A DNA stretch of 64,000 nt from JAGXLC01 sp964585385 (lineage in GTDB: Bacteria > Bacteroidota > Bacteroidia > Bacteroidales > UBA12077): positions 59,122 to 123,121 of the forward strand of contig CAZPDP010000005.1 of NCBI GenBank assembly GCA_964585385.1. The letters run 5' to 3'. A program made the translations under genes and the position numbers. The notes beneath the pieces were generated by a model. That model saw only the letters and a program-made list of their open reading frames with translations, searched no databases and had not been told where the DNA came from. How positions within the stretch are numbered: position 1 is the first letter of the stretch; each line of letters starts with the position of its first letter. Positions 16,343 through 24,376 of the stretch are shown here, piece by piece.

Positions 16343-16897
16343 ATGTCACGTATAGGCGTTTTACCAGTAAAAATACCCGAAGGAGTTAACATAACTGTTA
16401 ATGATCATAATGAAGTTAATGTCAAAGGTCCAAAGGGAGAAATAGGCCAATGGATCGACCCTGCTATACAAGTCAATGTTGAAGAGGATGAGGTTGTATT
16501 GACAAGAAAAACTGATATAAAAAGGGTTAAATCACTCCATGGATTGTATCGGGCTCTGATTAGTAATATGGTAGAGGGGGTTTCAAAAGGTTTTGAAATT
16601 CAACTTGAGTTTGATGGAGTTGGTTTTAGAGCAGAAGCTAAAGGTCAAATCCTGGAGATGAATATAGGTTTTTCACACCCTATTCACTTTGAAATACCAG
16701 AAGAAGTAAAAGTAGAAGCAAAAACCGAAAGAAGGAGTAACCCAAAAGTAACTCTAAGTAGTCATAATAAAGAATTATTGGGAATGGTTGCTGCGAAGAT
16801 CCGTGCTTTAAGACCACCAGAACCATATAAAGGCAAAGGTATTAGATATGTTGGTGAATGGATTCGACGTAAAGCAGGTAAAGCAGGTAGTGTATAA
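16343..16897 (+). CDS. rplF: 50S ribosomal protein L6
   Basis: 184 residues with two repeated beta domains. MSRIGVLPVKIPEGVNI and the C-terminal RPPEPYKGKGIRYVGEWIRR are characteristic. An AGGAGG-like run (AAAGGAGGAATTT at 16327-16339) precedes the start; such strong ribosome binding sites are uncommon in this phylum. Confidence 0.98.
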   Translation: MSRIGVLPVKIPEGVNITVNDHNEVNVKGPKGEIGQWIDPAIQVNVEEDEVVLTRKTDIKRVKSLHGLYRALISNMVEGVSKGFEIQLEFDGVGFRAEAKGQILEMNIGFSHPIHFEIPEEVKVEAKTERRSNPKVTLSSHNKELLGMVAAKIRALRPPEPYKGKGIRYVGEWIRRKAGKAGSV

Positions 16898-16917
16898 ACT
16901 TTTTAAACTTAAGAGTC

Positions 16918-17280
16918 ATGGCATTAAGTAAGAAAGATAAAAGATTCAGAATAAAGAAAAGAGTTAGAAAAAAGATTAGTGGAACGGAAGAAAAACCAAG
17001 GATGTCTGTTTTTCGAAGCAATAAACACATATACGTCCAGTTTATTGACGATGAGAAAAGCCGTACATTGATGGCATATTCGACCCGAAATAAAGAAGTT
17101 GCCGAAAAGGCTGAAAATAAAAATAAAACTGAGCAGGCAGAAGAAGTTGGTAAATTAGCGGCTCAGAAATTTATTGAAAAGGGAAGCAAAGAAGTAGTTT
17201 TTGACCGTAATGGTTATCGTTATCATGGTCGAGTTAAAAAATTGGCTGAAGCAGCTAGAAAAGAAGGACTTAAATTTTAA
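16918..17280 (+). CDS. rplR: 50S ribosomal protein L18
   Basis: 120 residues. Binds 5S rRNA with L5 and L25. RPRMSVFRS-type segment (EKPRMSVFRSNKHIYVQ), an N-terminal basic arm, and the C-terminal FDRNGYRYHGRVKKLAEAAR support the call. Confidence 0.98.
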   Translation: MALSKKDKRFRIKKRVRKKISGTEEKPRMSVFRSNKHIYVQFIDDEKSRTLMAYSTRNKEVAEKAENKNKTEQAEEVGKLAAQKFIEKGSKEVVFDRNGYRYHGRVKKLAEAARKEGLKF

Positions 17281-17285
17281 TTATT

Positions 17286-17807
17286 ATGTCAAAAGAAACA
17301 AATATTAAGAAAGTCAAGACCAGTGATTTAGAATTGAAAGACCGTCTTGTTGGTATCCGAAGAGTTACTAAGGTTACAAAAGGGGGTAGACAATTTGGTT
17401 TTACAGCTCTTGTAGTTGTTGGAAACGAGAATGGAATTGTAGGCTATGGTTTGGGAAAAGCTAAAGAAGTTACAACAGCTATTGCAAAGGGAGTAGAAGC
17501 TGCAAAGAAAAATCTTGTAAAGGTACCTATTTTAAAAGGAACAATTCCACACGAAATCGAATATAAGTATTCCGGAGCACATATATTTATGAAGCCCGCT
17601 GCTCATGGTACAGGAGTCAAAGCTGGAGGTGCTATGCGTATAGTTCTCGAGAGTGTAGGTGTAACAGACGTATTAGCTAAATCAAAAGGATCCAGTAATT
17701 CTCATAATCAGGTTAAATCTACAATAAACGCATTACTTGACATGAGAGATGCTTATACGATAGCAGAACAACGAAATGTGACTTTGGATAAAGTATTTAA
17801 TGGATAA
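17286..17807 (+). CDS. rpsE: 30S ribosomal protein S5
   Basis: 173 residues. Double-stranded RNA-binding-like N-domain (LKDRLVGIRRVTKVTKGGRQ, then FGFTALVVVG) and a C-domain with GTGVKAGGAMRIVLESVGV. Lies at the mRNA entry and acts in accuracy and helicase activity. Confidence 0.98.
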   Translation: MSKETNIKKVKTSDLELKDRLVGIRRVTKVTKGGRQFGFTALVVVGNENGIVGYGLGKAKEVTTAIAKGVEAAKKNLVKVPILKGTIPHEIEYKYSGAHIFMKPAAHGTGVKAGGAMRIVLESVGVTDVLAKSKGSSNSHNQVKSTINALLDMRDAYTIAEQRNVTLDKVFNG

Positions 17808-17823
17808 TAAATAAAGAATGACC

Positions 17824-18006
17824 ATGACTAAATTAAAAGTTACTCAGATAAGAAGTAAGATAGGGAGCACCAAGAGGCAAAAAAGAACACTTGAAGCACT
17901 CGGTATTAAAAAGATGCATAACCCTGTCGAGGTGGAGGATACCCCACAGATTAAGGGCATGATAAATAAAGTGAATCATTTGCTTAAAGTAGAAGAAGTT
18001 AAATAA
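17824..18006 (+). CDS. rpmD: 50S ribosomal protein L30
   Basis: 60 residues from the second of two closely spaced ATGs (17818 and 17824); MTKLKVTQIRSKIGSTKRQK from the second matches the usual family start, but the first is possible. Non-essential ribosomal protein in some bacteria; consistently present in Bacteroidota. Confidence 0.95.
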   Translation: MTKLKVTQIRSKIGSTKRQKRTLEALGIKKMHNPVEVEDTPQIKGMINKVNHLLKVEEVK

Positions 18007-18029
18007 AAGAAATTAATTCATACAGTAAT

Positions 18030-18476
18030 ATGGACTTAAGTAACTTAAAACCAGCCCCAAACTCAAATAGAAGTAATATCCGTAAGGGTAGGGGTGAAGG
18101 TACAGGAAAAGGCGGAACTGCAACAAAAGGACATAAAGGTGCAAAATCCAGAAGCGGATATTCCAGAAAACTGGGTTTTGAAGGTGGTCAGATGCCCCTT
18201 TACAGAAGAATACCCAAATATGGGTTTAAAAATATAAATAGAAAAGATTATAAAGCTATCAACCTTAGCACCCTGGAAGAATTGGCTAAAGATAAAAATC
18301 TGGATACAATTGATGTCGAAACAATCTATAATGCCGGGCTAGCTAAGAAAGGCAGTTTAATTAAAATACTGGGAAATGGAAAGATCTCAAGGAAACTTGA
18401 AGTGAAAGCACATGCATTTTCAAAAACTGCACAAGAAGCAATCGAATCAGTAGAAGGAACCGTTGTAAAACTATAA
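18030..18476 (+). CDS. rplO: 50S ribosomal protein L15
   Basis: 148 residues. NIRKGRGEGTGKGGTATKGH and GFEGGQMPLYRRIPKYGFKN are the conserved glycine-rich N-terminal segments; a globular C-domain follows. Seven bases before secY. Confidence 0.98.
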   Translation: MDLSNLKPAPNSNRSNIRKGRGEGTGKGGTATKGHKGAKSRSGYSRKLGFEGGQMPLYRRIPKYGFKNINRKDYKAINLSTLEELAKDKNLDTIDVETIYNAGLAKKGSLIKILGNGKISRKLEVKAHAFSKTAQEAIESVEGTVVKL

Positions 18477-18483
18477 TATAATA

Positions 18484-19824
18484 ATGAGGGCATTTTTAAA
18501 TACATTACAAAACATCTGGAAAATAGAAGATTTAAGACAGCGTATCTTATTTACTCTAGGTATTATACTTATTTATCGTTTAGGTAGTTTTGTTGTTCTC
18601 CCAGGTGTCGATCCAAATCAGTTAACAGCATTAAAACAACAAACTTCCGGAGGAGTTTTAGGTTTGCTCAATATGTTCTCCGGTGGTGCCTTCGCCAATG
18701 CTTCAATATTTGCACTGGGTATAATGCCCTATATCTCTGCTTCAATTGTAATTCAACTTTTAGGAATTGCTGTTCCATATTTCCAGAGGTTACAGCGAGA
18801 GGGTGAAAGCGGCCGGAGGAAAATTAATCAAATTACACGTTATTTGACAGTTGCAATTCTTATTATACAAGCTCCTTCCTATTTGAAAAATTTACAGATG
18901 CAATTACCGGATACCGCATTTGTTCTTCAAGGATCCTTTTTCTGGATTTCCTCAGTTATCATTTTAACGGCCGGTTCAATGTTTATTATGTGGCTTGGTG
19001 AAAGAATAACAGACCGTGGTATTGGAAACGGTATCTCACTCATCATTATGATAGGAATCATAGCTCGATTGCCTTATTCCTTGTTTGCTGAGTTTGTCTC
19101 AAGACTTGAAGAACAGGGAGGTGGCCTTGTAGCTTTTCTTATAGAAATGATTATACTGTTCTTTGTGTTTGTCGCGACCATACTATTGGTGCAAGGTACA
19201 CGAAAAATACCGGTACAGTATGCAAAACGAATAGTAGGAAACAAACAGTACGGAGGTGTTCGTCAATACATTCCCCTTAAAGTGAATTCAGCAGGAGTTA
19301 TGCCTATCATATTTGCCCAGGCACTGATGTTTGTACCAATAACTATAGCAGGATTTGCCAATTCTGATGCTTTAACCGGTTTTGCGGCTGCATTTTCAAA
19401 TTTAACCGGTTTCTGGTATAACTTTACTTTTGCTTTTATGGTGATATTGTTTACCTATTTTTATACCGCCATTACGATTAATCCCTCCCAAATGGCTGAG
19501 GATATGAAGCGAAATGGTGGTTTTATACCTGGGGTTAAACCTGGCAGAAAAACTGTTGAGTTTCTTGATAGAATCATGTCAAGAATAACTTTTCCCGGTT
19601 CCATATTCCTGGCTCTTATAGCTATTTTGCCCTCATTTGCTATGATGGCAGGAGTAAATAACCAGTGGGCCCAGTTTTACGGAGGGACATCACTATTGAT
19701 TCTTGTGGGTGTAGTTTTGGATACACTACAACAGATTGAAAGCCATTTATTGATGCGCCATTACGATGGTTTGATGAAGACAGGAAGAATTAAAGGCAGA
19801 GCCGGAGGAGCATCTGTAATTTAA
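18484..19824 (+). CDS. secY: Protein translocase channel subunit SecY
   Basis: 446 residues with ten transmembrane segments. Forms the SecYEG channel for export and membrane insertion. LGIMPYISASIVIQLL, RLQREGESGRRKINQITRY and GIGNGISLIIMIGI are family hallmarks, and the cytoplasmic loop NPSQMAEDMKRNGGFIPGVK is present. Placed between rplO and map; no adk lies between, as is common in this phylum. Confidence 0.98.
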   Translation: MRAFLNTLQNIWKIEDLRQRILFTLGIILIYRLGSFVVLPGVDPNQLTALKQQTSGGVLGLLNMFSGGAFANASIFALGIMPYISASIVIQLLGIAVPYFQRLQREGESGRRKINQITRYLTVAILIIQAPSYLKNLQMQLPDTAFVLQGSFFWISSVIILTAGSMFIMWLGERITDRGIGNGISLIIMIGIIARLPYSLFAEFVSRLEEQGGGLVAFLIEMIILFFVFVATILLVQGTRKIPVQYAKRIVGNKQYGGVRQYIPLKVNSAGVMPIIFAQALMFVPITIAGFANSDALTGFAAAFSNLTGFWYNFTFAFMVILFTYFYTAITINPSQMAEDMKRNGGFIPGVKPGRKTVEFLDRIMSRITFPGSIFLALIAILPSFAMMAGVNNQWAQFYGGTSLLILVGVVLDTLQQIESHLLMRHYDGLMKTGRIKGRAGGASVI

Positions 19825-19845
19825 ATGAAAAAAAAGGTTCTTTGA

Positions 19846-20625
19846 ATGCTTAAGGTTAAGAGTGCAGAAGAAATAGAATTGTTACGAGAGAATAATCTTT
19901 TGGTTTCGAAAGCATTGGGAGAGGTAAGCAAGCTAATTAGACCAGGAGTAACTACTCTGGAATTGGATAGAAGAGCAGAAGAGTTTATAAGAGATCATGG
20001 AGCCGAACCTGGTTTTCTTGGTTATGGAGGATTTCCAAATACTTTGTGTACTTCTTTAAATGATGAAGTTGTTCATGGTATCCCTTCAAAATATGAACTG
20101 AAAGAAGGGGATATAGTCTCTATTGATTGTGGAACCAAAAAAGATGGATTTTACGGAGATTCTGCTTATACATTTAGAATTGGTGAGGTCGATGAAATCA
20201 CAGAAAAACTATTGGAGACAACAAAACAATCTCTTTTCAAAGGAATTGAAATGGCTATTGCAGGAAACAGAGTGGGAGATGTTAGCCATGCGATTCAATT
20301 TCATGCAGAAAATGCAGGTTTCTCCGTAGTAAGAGAAATGGTAGGACACGGTCTTGGATCGGAAATGCATGAGTCTCCTGAAATCCCAAATTACGGGAAA
20401 CGAGGTCGGGGGCCTAAACTAAAGGAGGGTTTAGTTATTTGCATCGAACCTATGATAAATATGGGTGTACGAAGTATTAAACAGGATTCGGATGGATGGA
20501 CTATCAGAACACTGGATGGAAAGTATTCTGCGCATTTTGAATTAGCCCTGGCAATAAGAAATGGCGAAGCTGACATTTTATCAACATTTGATTATATAGA
20601 CGAAAATCAAAAAGTTAATAAATAA
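19846..20625 (+). CDS. map: Methionine aminopeptidase type I
   Basis: 259 residues. Removes the initiator methionine from nascent proteins. Five metal ligands of the pita-bread fold can be seen: Asp in SIDCGTKKDGFYGDSA (two), His in MVGHGLGSEMHE, Glu in CIEPMIN and Glu near the C-terminus in HFELALAI. No N-terminal zinc-finger extension, so the short bacterial subtype. Confidence 0.97.
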   Translation: MLKVKSAEEIELLRENNLLVSKALGEVSKLIRPGVTTLELDRRAEEFIRDHGAEPGFLGYGGFPNTLCTSLNDEVVHGIPSKYELKEGDIVSIDCGTKKDGFYGDSAYTFRIGEVDEITEKLLETTKQSLFKGIEMAIAGNRVGDVSHAIQFHAENAGFSVVREMVGHGLGSEMHESPEIPNYGKRGRGPKLKEGLVICIEPMINMGVRSIKQDSDGWTIRTLDGKYSAHFELALAIRNGEADILSTFDYIDENQKVNK

Positions 20626-20628
20626 AAA

Positions 20629-20847
20629 ATGGCAAAACAACCATCAATTGAGCAAGACGGAACAATAGTTGAAGCATTGTCAAATGCAATGTTTAGAGTT
20701 GAATTAGAAAATGGGCATATTATTACAGCTCATATATCCGGTAAAATGCGTATGCATTATATTAAGATTTTACCGGGAGATAAAGTAAAAGTTGAAATGT
20801 CCCCTTATGATCTTTCAAGAGGACGTATAACATACAGATATAAATAA
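20629..20847 (+). CDS. infA: Translation initiation factor IF-1
   Basis: 72 residues, an S1-type OB fold. MAKQPSIEQDGTIVEALSNA, FRVELENGHIITAHISGKMR and LSRGRITYRYK match. Three bases after map, 12 before rpmJ. Confidence 0.98.
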   Translation: MAKQPSIEQDGTIVEALSNAMFRVELENGHIITAHISGKMRMHYIKILPGDKVKVEMSPYDLSRGRITYRYK

Positions 20848-20859
20848 AATCGTGTACCA

Positions 20860-20976
20860 ATGAAAGTAAAAGCATCAATTAAAAAACGAAGCAGCGATTG
20901 CAAAATCGTGAGGAGAAAAGGACGTTTGTACGTAATCAACAAAAAAAATCCGAAGTTTAAACAAAGACAAGGATAA
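20860..20976 (+). CDS. rpmJ: 50S ribosomal protein L36, zinc-less form
   Basis: A 38-residue gene that is easy to miss: ATG at 20860, stop TAA at 20974-20976. It begins MKVKASIKKRSSDCKIVRRK and ends PKFKQRQG, the universal L36 ends. Zinc-type L36 carries CxxC plus a further Cys and His; here there is only one cysteine, with Ser and Asn at the other ligand positions, so no zinc ribbon can form. Agrees with the zinc-less S14 in the same block. Confidence 0.95.
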   Translation: MKVKASIKKRSSDCKIVRRKGRLYVINKKNPKFKQRQG

Positions 20977-21009
20977 TATTTTTAATTTTGCACTCAAATT
21001 TAAAAAGTT

Positions 21010-21387
21010 ATGGCAAGAATAGTAGGAGTAGATCTACCAAAAAATAAAAGAGGCGTTATAGCTTTGACTTATATTTACGGTATAGGAAAAAGTACTGCTT
21101 CCAAAATTATGGAGGAAGCGAACATTGATAAAAACATCAAAGTTAAGGATTGGACTGACGACCAGATAGCCACTTTAAGAACAATCCTCAATGAGGAATA
21201 TAAAGTGGAAGGTTCTCTCAGATCAGAAGTTTCCATGAACATAAAGAGATTGATGGATATTGGCTGTTACCGTGGAATACGTCATAGAAGTGGTATGCCT
21301 GTACGGGGTCAATCCACAAGGAATAATGCCCGTACCCGAAAAGGTAGAAAGAAAACTGTTGCTAACAAGAAGAAAGCGGTTAAATAA
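21010..21387 (+). CDS. rpsM: 30S ribosomal protein S13
   Basis: 125 residues. MARIVGVDLPKNKRGVIALT, YGIGKSTASKI and the C-terminal RHRSGMPVRGQSTRNNARTR are conserved. Contacts tRNA in the P site and forms bridges to L5. Confidence 0.98.
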   Translation: MARIVGVDLPKNKRGVIALTYIYGIGKSTASKIMEEANIDKNIKVKDWTDDQIATLRTILNEEYKVEGSLRSEVSMNIKRLMDIGCYRGIRHRSGMPVRGQSTRNNARTRKGRKKTVANKKKAVK

Positions 21388-21400
21388 TTATAAATGAATT

Positions 21401-21793
21401 ATGGCAAAACAACGAAGCAAAGTAACACGAAAGAAGAAGGTTAATGTAGAGCCAACAGGGCAAGCCCATATTCAAGCTTCTTTTAACAATGTGATTATTT
21501 CTCTAACAAACAATACAGGGCAAGTAATCTCATGGGCTTCCTCAGGAAAAATGGGTTTCAAAGGTTCCAAGAAAAATACACCTTATGCTGCTCAGGTTGC
21601 CGCAGAAGAGGCTGCCAAAGTAGCGTATGACCTGGGAATGAGAAAAGCAAAAGTATACGTTAAAGGACCCGGAGCAGGACGTGAATCTGCTATTCGAACC
21701 ATAAATAATGCGGGAATTGAAGTAACCGAAATAGTGGATGTTACTCCATTGCCGCACAATGGATGTCGTCCACCAAAACGGCGAAGAGTATAA
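21401..21793 (+). CDS. rpsK: 30S ribosomal protein S11
   Basis: 130 residues. AHIQASFNNVIISLTNNTGQ, SSGKMGFKGSKKNTPYAAQ and the C-terminal DVTPLPHNGCRPPKRRRV identify it. In many bacteria the Asn of PHNGC is a site of isoaspartate formation. Confidence 0.98.
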   Translation: MAKQRSKVTRKKKVNVEPTGQAHIQASFNNVIISLTNNTGQVISWASSGKMGFKGSKKNTPYAAQVAAEEAAKVAYDLGMRKAKVYVKGPGAGRESAIRTINNAGIEVTEIVDVTPLPHNGCRPPKRRRV

Positions 21794-21827
21794 CTGATAT
21801 AGAAATTAAGAAAAATAAAATTTAAAT

Positions 21828-22436
21828 ATGGCTAGATACAGAGGACCAAAATCAAAGATTGCCAGAAAAGTGGGTGCACCTATTTTTGGACCGGATAAAT
21901 ATTTCGAAAAGAAAAATTATCCACCAGGACAACATGGTGTTAGCAAGAAAAGAAGAAAGCTTTCAGAATATGGAGTTCAGCTACTCGAAAAACAGAAAGC
22001 TAAATATACATATGGATTGGTTGAGAAACAATTCTATAACACTTTCTTAAAAGCTTCCCAAAGCAAAGGTATTACAGGTGAGAATTTATTGCAATTATTA
22101 GAGTCTCGTCTGGACAATGTTGTTTTCCGTCTTGGCATTGCACCTTCTCGACGAGCTGCAAGACAGTTGGTTACTCATAAACATATTAGTGTGAATGGTG
22201 AAGTTGTTAATGTCCCCTCATACCAAGTTAAGGAGGGAGATATTGTTGGTGTTCGTGAGAAATCCAAGTCACTGGAAGCTATAAGTGAATCTCTTGCTTC
22301 ATCCAATATTTCAAGCTATCCTTGGCTTGAATGGGATGAAGGGAAAATGGCAGGAAAATTTATTAATGTTCCTGAAAGGGAAGAAATTCCTGAAAGAATT
22401 AAGGAACAGTTAATTGTGGAATTGTATTCAAAATAA
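21828..22436 (+). CDS. rpsD: 30S ribosomal protein S4
   Basis: 202 residues. Primary 16S rRNA binder and mRNA-entry protein. MARYRGPKSKIARKVGAPIF at the start is the zinc-less type (no Cys cluster), followed by the S4 RNA-binding domain LESRLDNVVFRLGIAPSRRA. Part of the alpha operon, of which S4 is the repressor in E. coli. Confidence 0.98.
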   Translation: MARYRGPKSKIARKVGAPIFGPDKYFEKKNYPPGQHGVSKKRRKLSEYGVQLLEKQKAKYTYGLVEKQFYNTFLKASQSKGITGENLLQLLESRLDNVVFRLGIAPSRRAARQLVTHKHISVNGEVVNVPSYQVKEGDIVGVREKSKSLEAISESLASSNISSYPWLEWDEGKMAGKFINVPEREEIPERIKEQLIVELYSK

Positions 22437-22454
22437 TTTAATATACATTTATTT

Positions 22455-23447
22455 ATGGCATTACTAGAATTTCAAAAGCCTGAAAAGGTTATAATGATAG
22501 AATCAGACGAAACTCAGGGTAAGTTTGAGTTTCGTCCACTGGAACCAGGATATGGTATTACTGTAGGTAATGCTTTAAGAAGAGTTCTCCTGTCTTCTCT
22601 GGAAGGATATGCCATTACCAAGTTGAAAATGGAAGGCGTTGATCACGAATTTTCAACTATTACTGGTGTGATAGAAGATGTCAATGAGTTGATACTTAAC
22701 CTTAAACAGGTAAAATTTAAGAAAATTTCAGACGATATTGAGAATGAAAAAGTTAATGTCACAATATCAGGGAAAAATGAATTTAGAGCAGGTGACATGA
22801 ATAACTTTCTGAATAATTTTGAAGTGCTGAATCCTGATCTTTTGGTTTGTACAATGGAAAAAGATGTGAAATTACAAATGGAAATTTACATCAATAAAGG
22901 TAGAGGTTATGTACAGGCTGAGGAGAATAAATCTGAAGAAGATCAGGTAGGAGTTATCGCAATCGATTCTATTTTTACCCCGATTAAGAATGTTAAGTAC
23001 TCCATTGAAAATTACAGGGTTGAACAGAAAACGGATTACGAAAAATTAATTTTCGATATTACAACTGATGGATCAATACATCCAAAGGAAGCATTGAAAG
23101 AGGCAGCAAAAATATTGATATACCACTTGATGCTCTTCTCAGACGAAAAGATTACTCTGGATACAGAGGAAAAGTACGGTTCTGAAGAGTTTGATGAGGA
23201 AGCACTTCATATGCGTCAGCTACTTAAGACGAAATTAACAGATTTAGACCTTTCTGTCAGAGCGCTTAATTGCCTGAAAGCAGCTGAAGTTGAAACTTTG
23301 GGAGACTTGGTTCAATACAATAGAAACGACCTGTTGAAATTCAGAAACTTTGGTAAGAAATCTCTTGCAGAACTTGAAGAATTGCTTGATAAAATGAATT
23401 TAAGTTTTGGTATGGATGTTTCTAAATATAAATTAGACAAAGAGTAA
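22455..23447 (+). CDS. rpoA: RNA polymerase alpha subunit
   Basis: 330 residues. N-terminal dimerisation domain with EPGYGITVGNALRRVLLSSL, then a linker, then the C-terminal DNA/activator-binding domain with LKTKLTDLDLSVRALNCLKA and RNFGKKSLAELEELL. Normal length. Nineteen bases after rpsD, 5 before rplQ. Confidence 0.98.
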   Translation: MALLEFQKPEKVIMIESDETQGKFEFRPLEPGYGITVGNALRRVLLSSLEGYAITKLKMEGVDHEFSTITGVIEDVNELILNLKQVKFKKISDDIENEKVNVTISGKNEFRAGDMNNFLNNFEVLNPDLLVCTMEKDVKLQMEIYINKGRGYVQAEENKSEEDQVGVIAIDSIFTPIKNVKYSIENYRVEQKTDYEKLIFDITTDGSIHPKEALKEAAKILIYHLMLFSDEKITLDTEEKYGSEEFDEEALHMRQLLKTKLTDLDLSVRALNCLKAAEVETLGDLVQYNRNDLLKFRNFGKKSLAELEELLDKMNLSFGMDVSKYKLDKE

Positions 23448-23452
23448 TAGCA

Positions 23453-24223
23453 ATGAGACACGGAAAAAAAATTAATCATTTAGGAAGAAAGAGTGCACAC
23501 AGAAGGGCCATGCTTGCCAATATGGCTTCATCTTTGATATTAAATAAAAGGGTTCAAACAACAACGGCTAAAGCAAAAGCTCTGCGCACATATATTGAAC
23601 CACTGATTACTAAAGCTAAAGATGACAGAACACACTCCAGACGAGTGGTTTTTAGATATCTTCAAAATAAGGAAGCTGTTTCGGAGCTTTTCCGTGAAGT
23701 GGCAGAAAAAGTTTCTGACAGACCTGGTGGATATACCAGGATCTTAAAAACAGGCACCAGGCTTGGTGATAATGCGGAGATGTGTTTTATTGAACTTGTT
23801 GATTATAATGAAAATTATATATCCTCTGCAGAAGCCAAATCAAAAACTTCTAAGCGAAGAAGACGACGAGGTGGAGGTAGCAAAAAAAAGACTGAAGAAA
23901 CGTCAGAACAAGCAACTGCCGAATCTACAACTGGGGAAGAAACAAAAACAGATAATACCAAATTAGAAGAATCCAAAGAAGAGAAAAAAGAAACTCAATC
24001 TCAAGCTTCAAAAGAGCAGGAAGTGAAAGAAGAAAAACAGGAGGAAACTAAAGTGCAGGAAACTGAGGACAAAGAAGAGAAATCAGAGAAGAAGGAAGCA
24101 AAGGAAGAAAAGAAAGAGAAACCTTCTAAAGCGCAAAAAGAGACCGGGAAAAAAGATTCGAAGGCAGAAAATAAAAAGAAAGAGGATCAGGAAGAAGATA
24201 AGAAAGACGAATCGGATAAATAG
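23453..24223 (+). CDS. rplQ: 50S ribosomal protein L17 with a ~135-residue charged C-terminal tail
   Basis: 256 residues; the conserved L17 core (MRHGKKINHLGRKSAHRRAM through RLGDNAEMCFIELVDY) takes only residues 1-120. The rest is a low-complexity tail made almost wholly of Lys, Glu, Gln, Ser and Thr, starting with a basic SKRRRRRGGGSKKK patch and continuing in alternating acidic and basic runs likely to be disordered or a single alpha helix. L17 sits close to the tunnel exit, so the tail could reach the surface around it; that is inference. Extended L17 is known in Bacteroidota but this tail is at the long end. Last gene of the block. Confidence 0.97.
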   Translation: MRHGKKINHLGRKSAHRRAMLANMASSLILNKRVQTTTAKAKALRTYIEPLITKAKDDRTHSRRVVFRYLQNKEAVSELFREVAEKVSDRPGGYTRILKTGTRLGDNAEMCFIELVDYNENYISSAEAKSKTSKRRRRRGGGSKKKTEETSEQATAESTTGEETKTDNTKLEESKEEKKETQSQASKEQEVKEEKQEETKVQETEDKEEKSEKKEAKEEKKEKPSKAQKETGKKDSKAENKKKEDQEEDKKDESDK

Positions 24224-24250
24224 AAAATTGTATATACTCTCAGAAAAAAA

Positions 24251-24276
24251 GGGACGGCTGAAACCGTCCCTTTTTT
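24251..24276 (+). terminator. Rho-independent terminator of the ribosomal protein block
   Basis: GGGACGG, loop CTGAAA, CCGTCCC, then six T. A perfect 7-bp G/C-rich stem 27 bases after the rplQ stop. Confidence 0.93.
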
Positions 24277-24321
24277 CGTAATAATATATTTTCTTTATAT
24301 GGAAAAGTGAATTATATTGAA

Positions 24322-24329
24322 TAAATTTG
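24322..24329 (+). promoter_or_regulatory. Predicted -7 element of eno
   Basis: TAAATTTG, 47 bases before the ATG. The -33 position has no TTTG, so confidence is limited. Confidence 0.4.
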
Positions 24330-24376
24330 ATATCTTGTAATAATAATCCTAATTAATAATGTAAAACTGTTTGATT

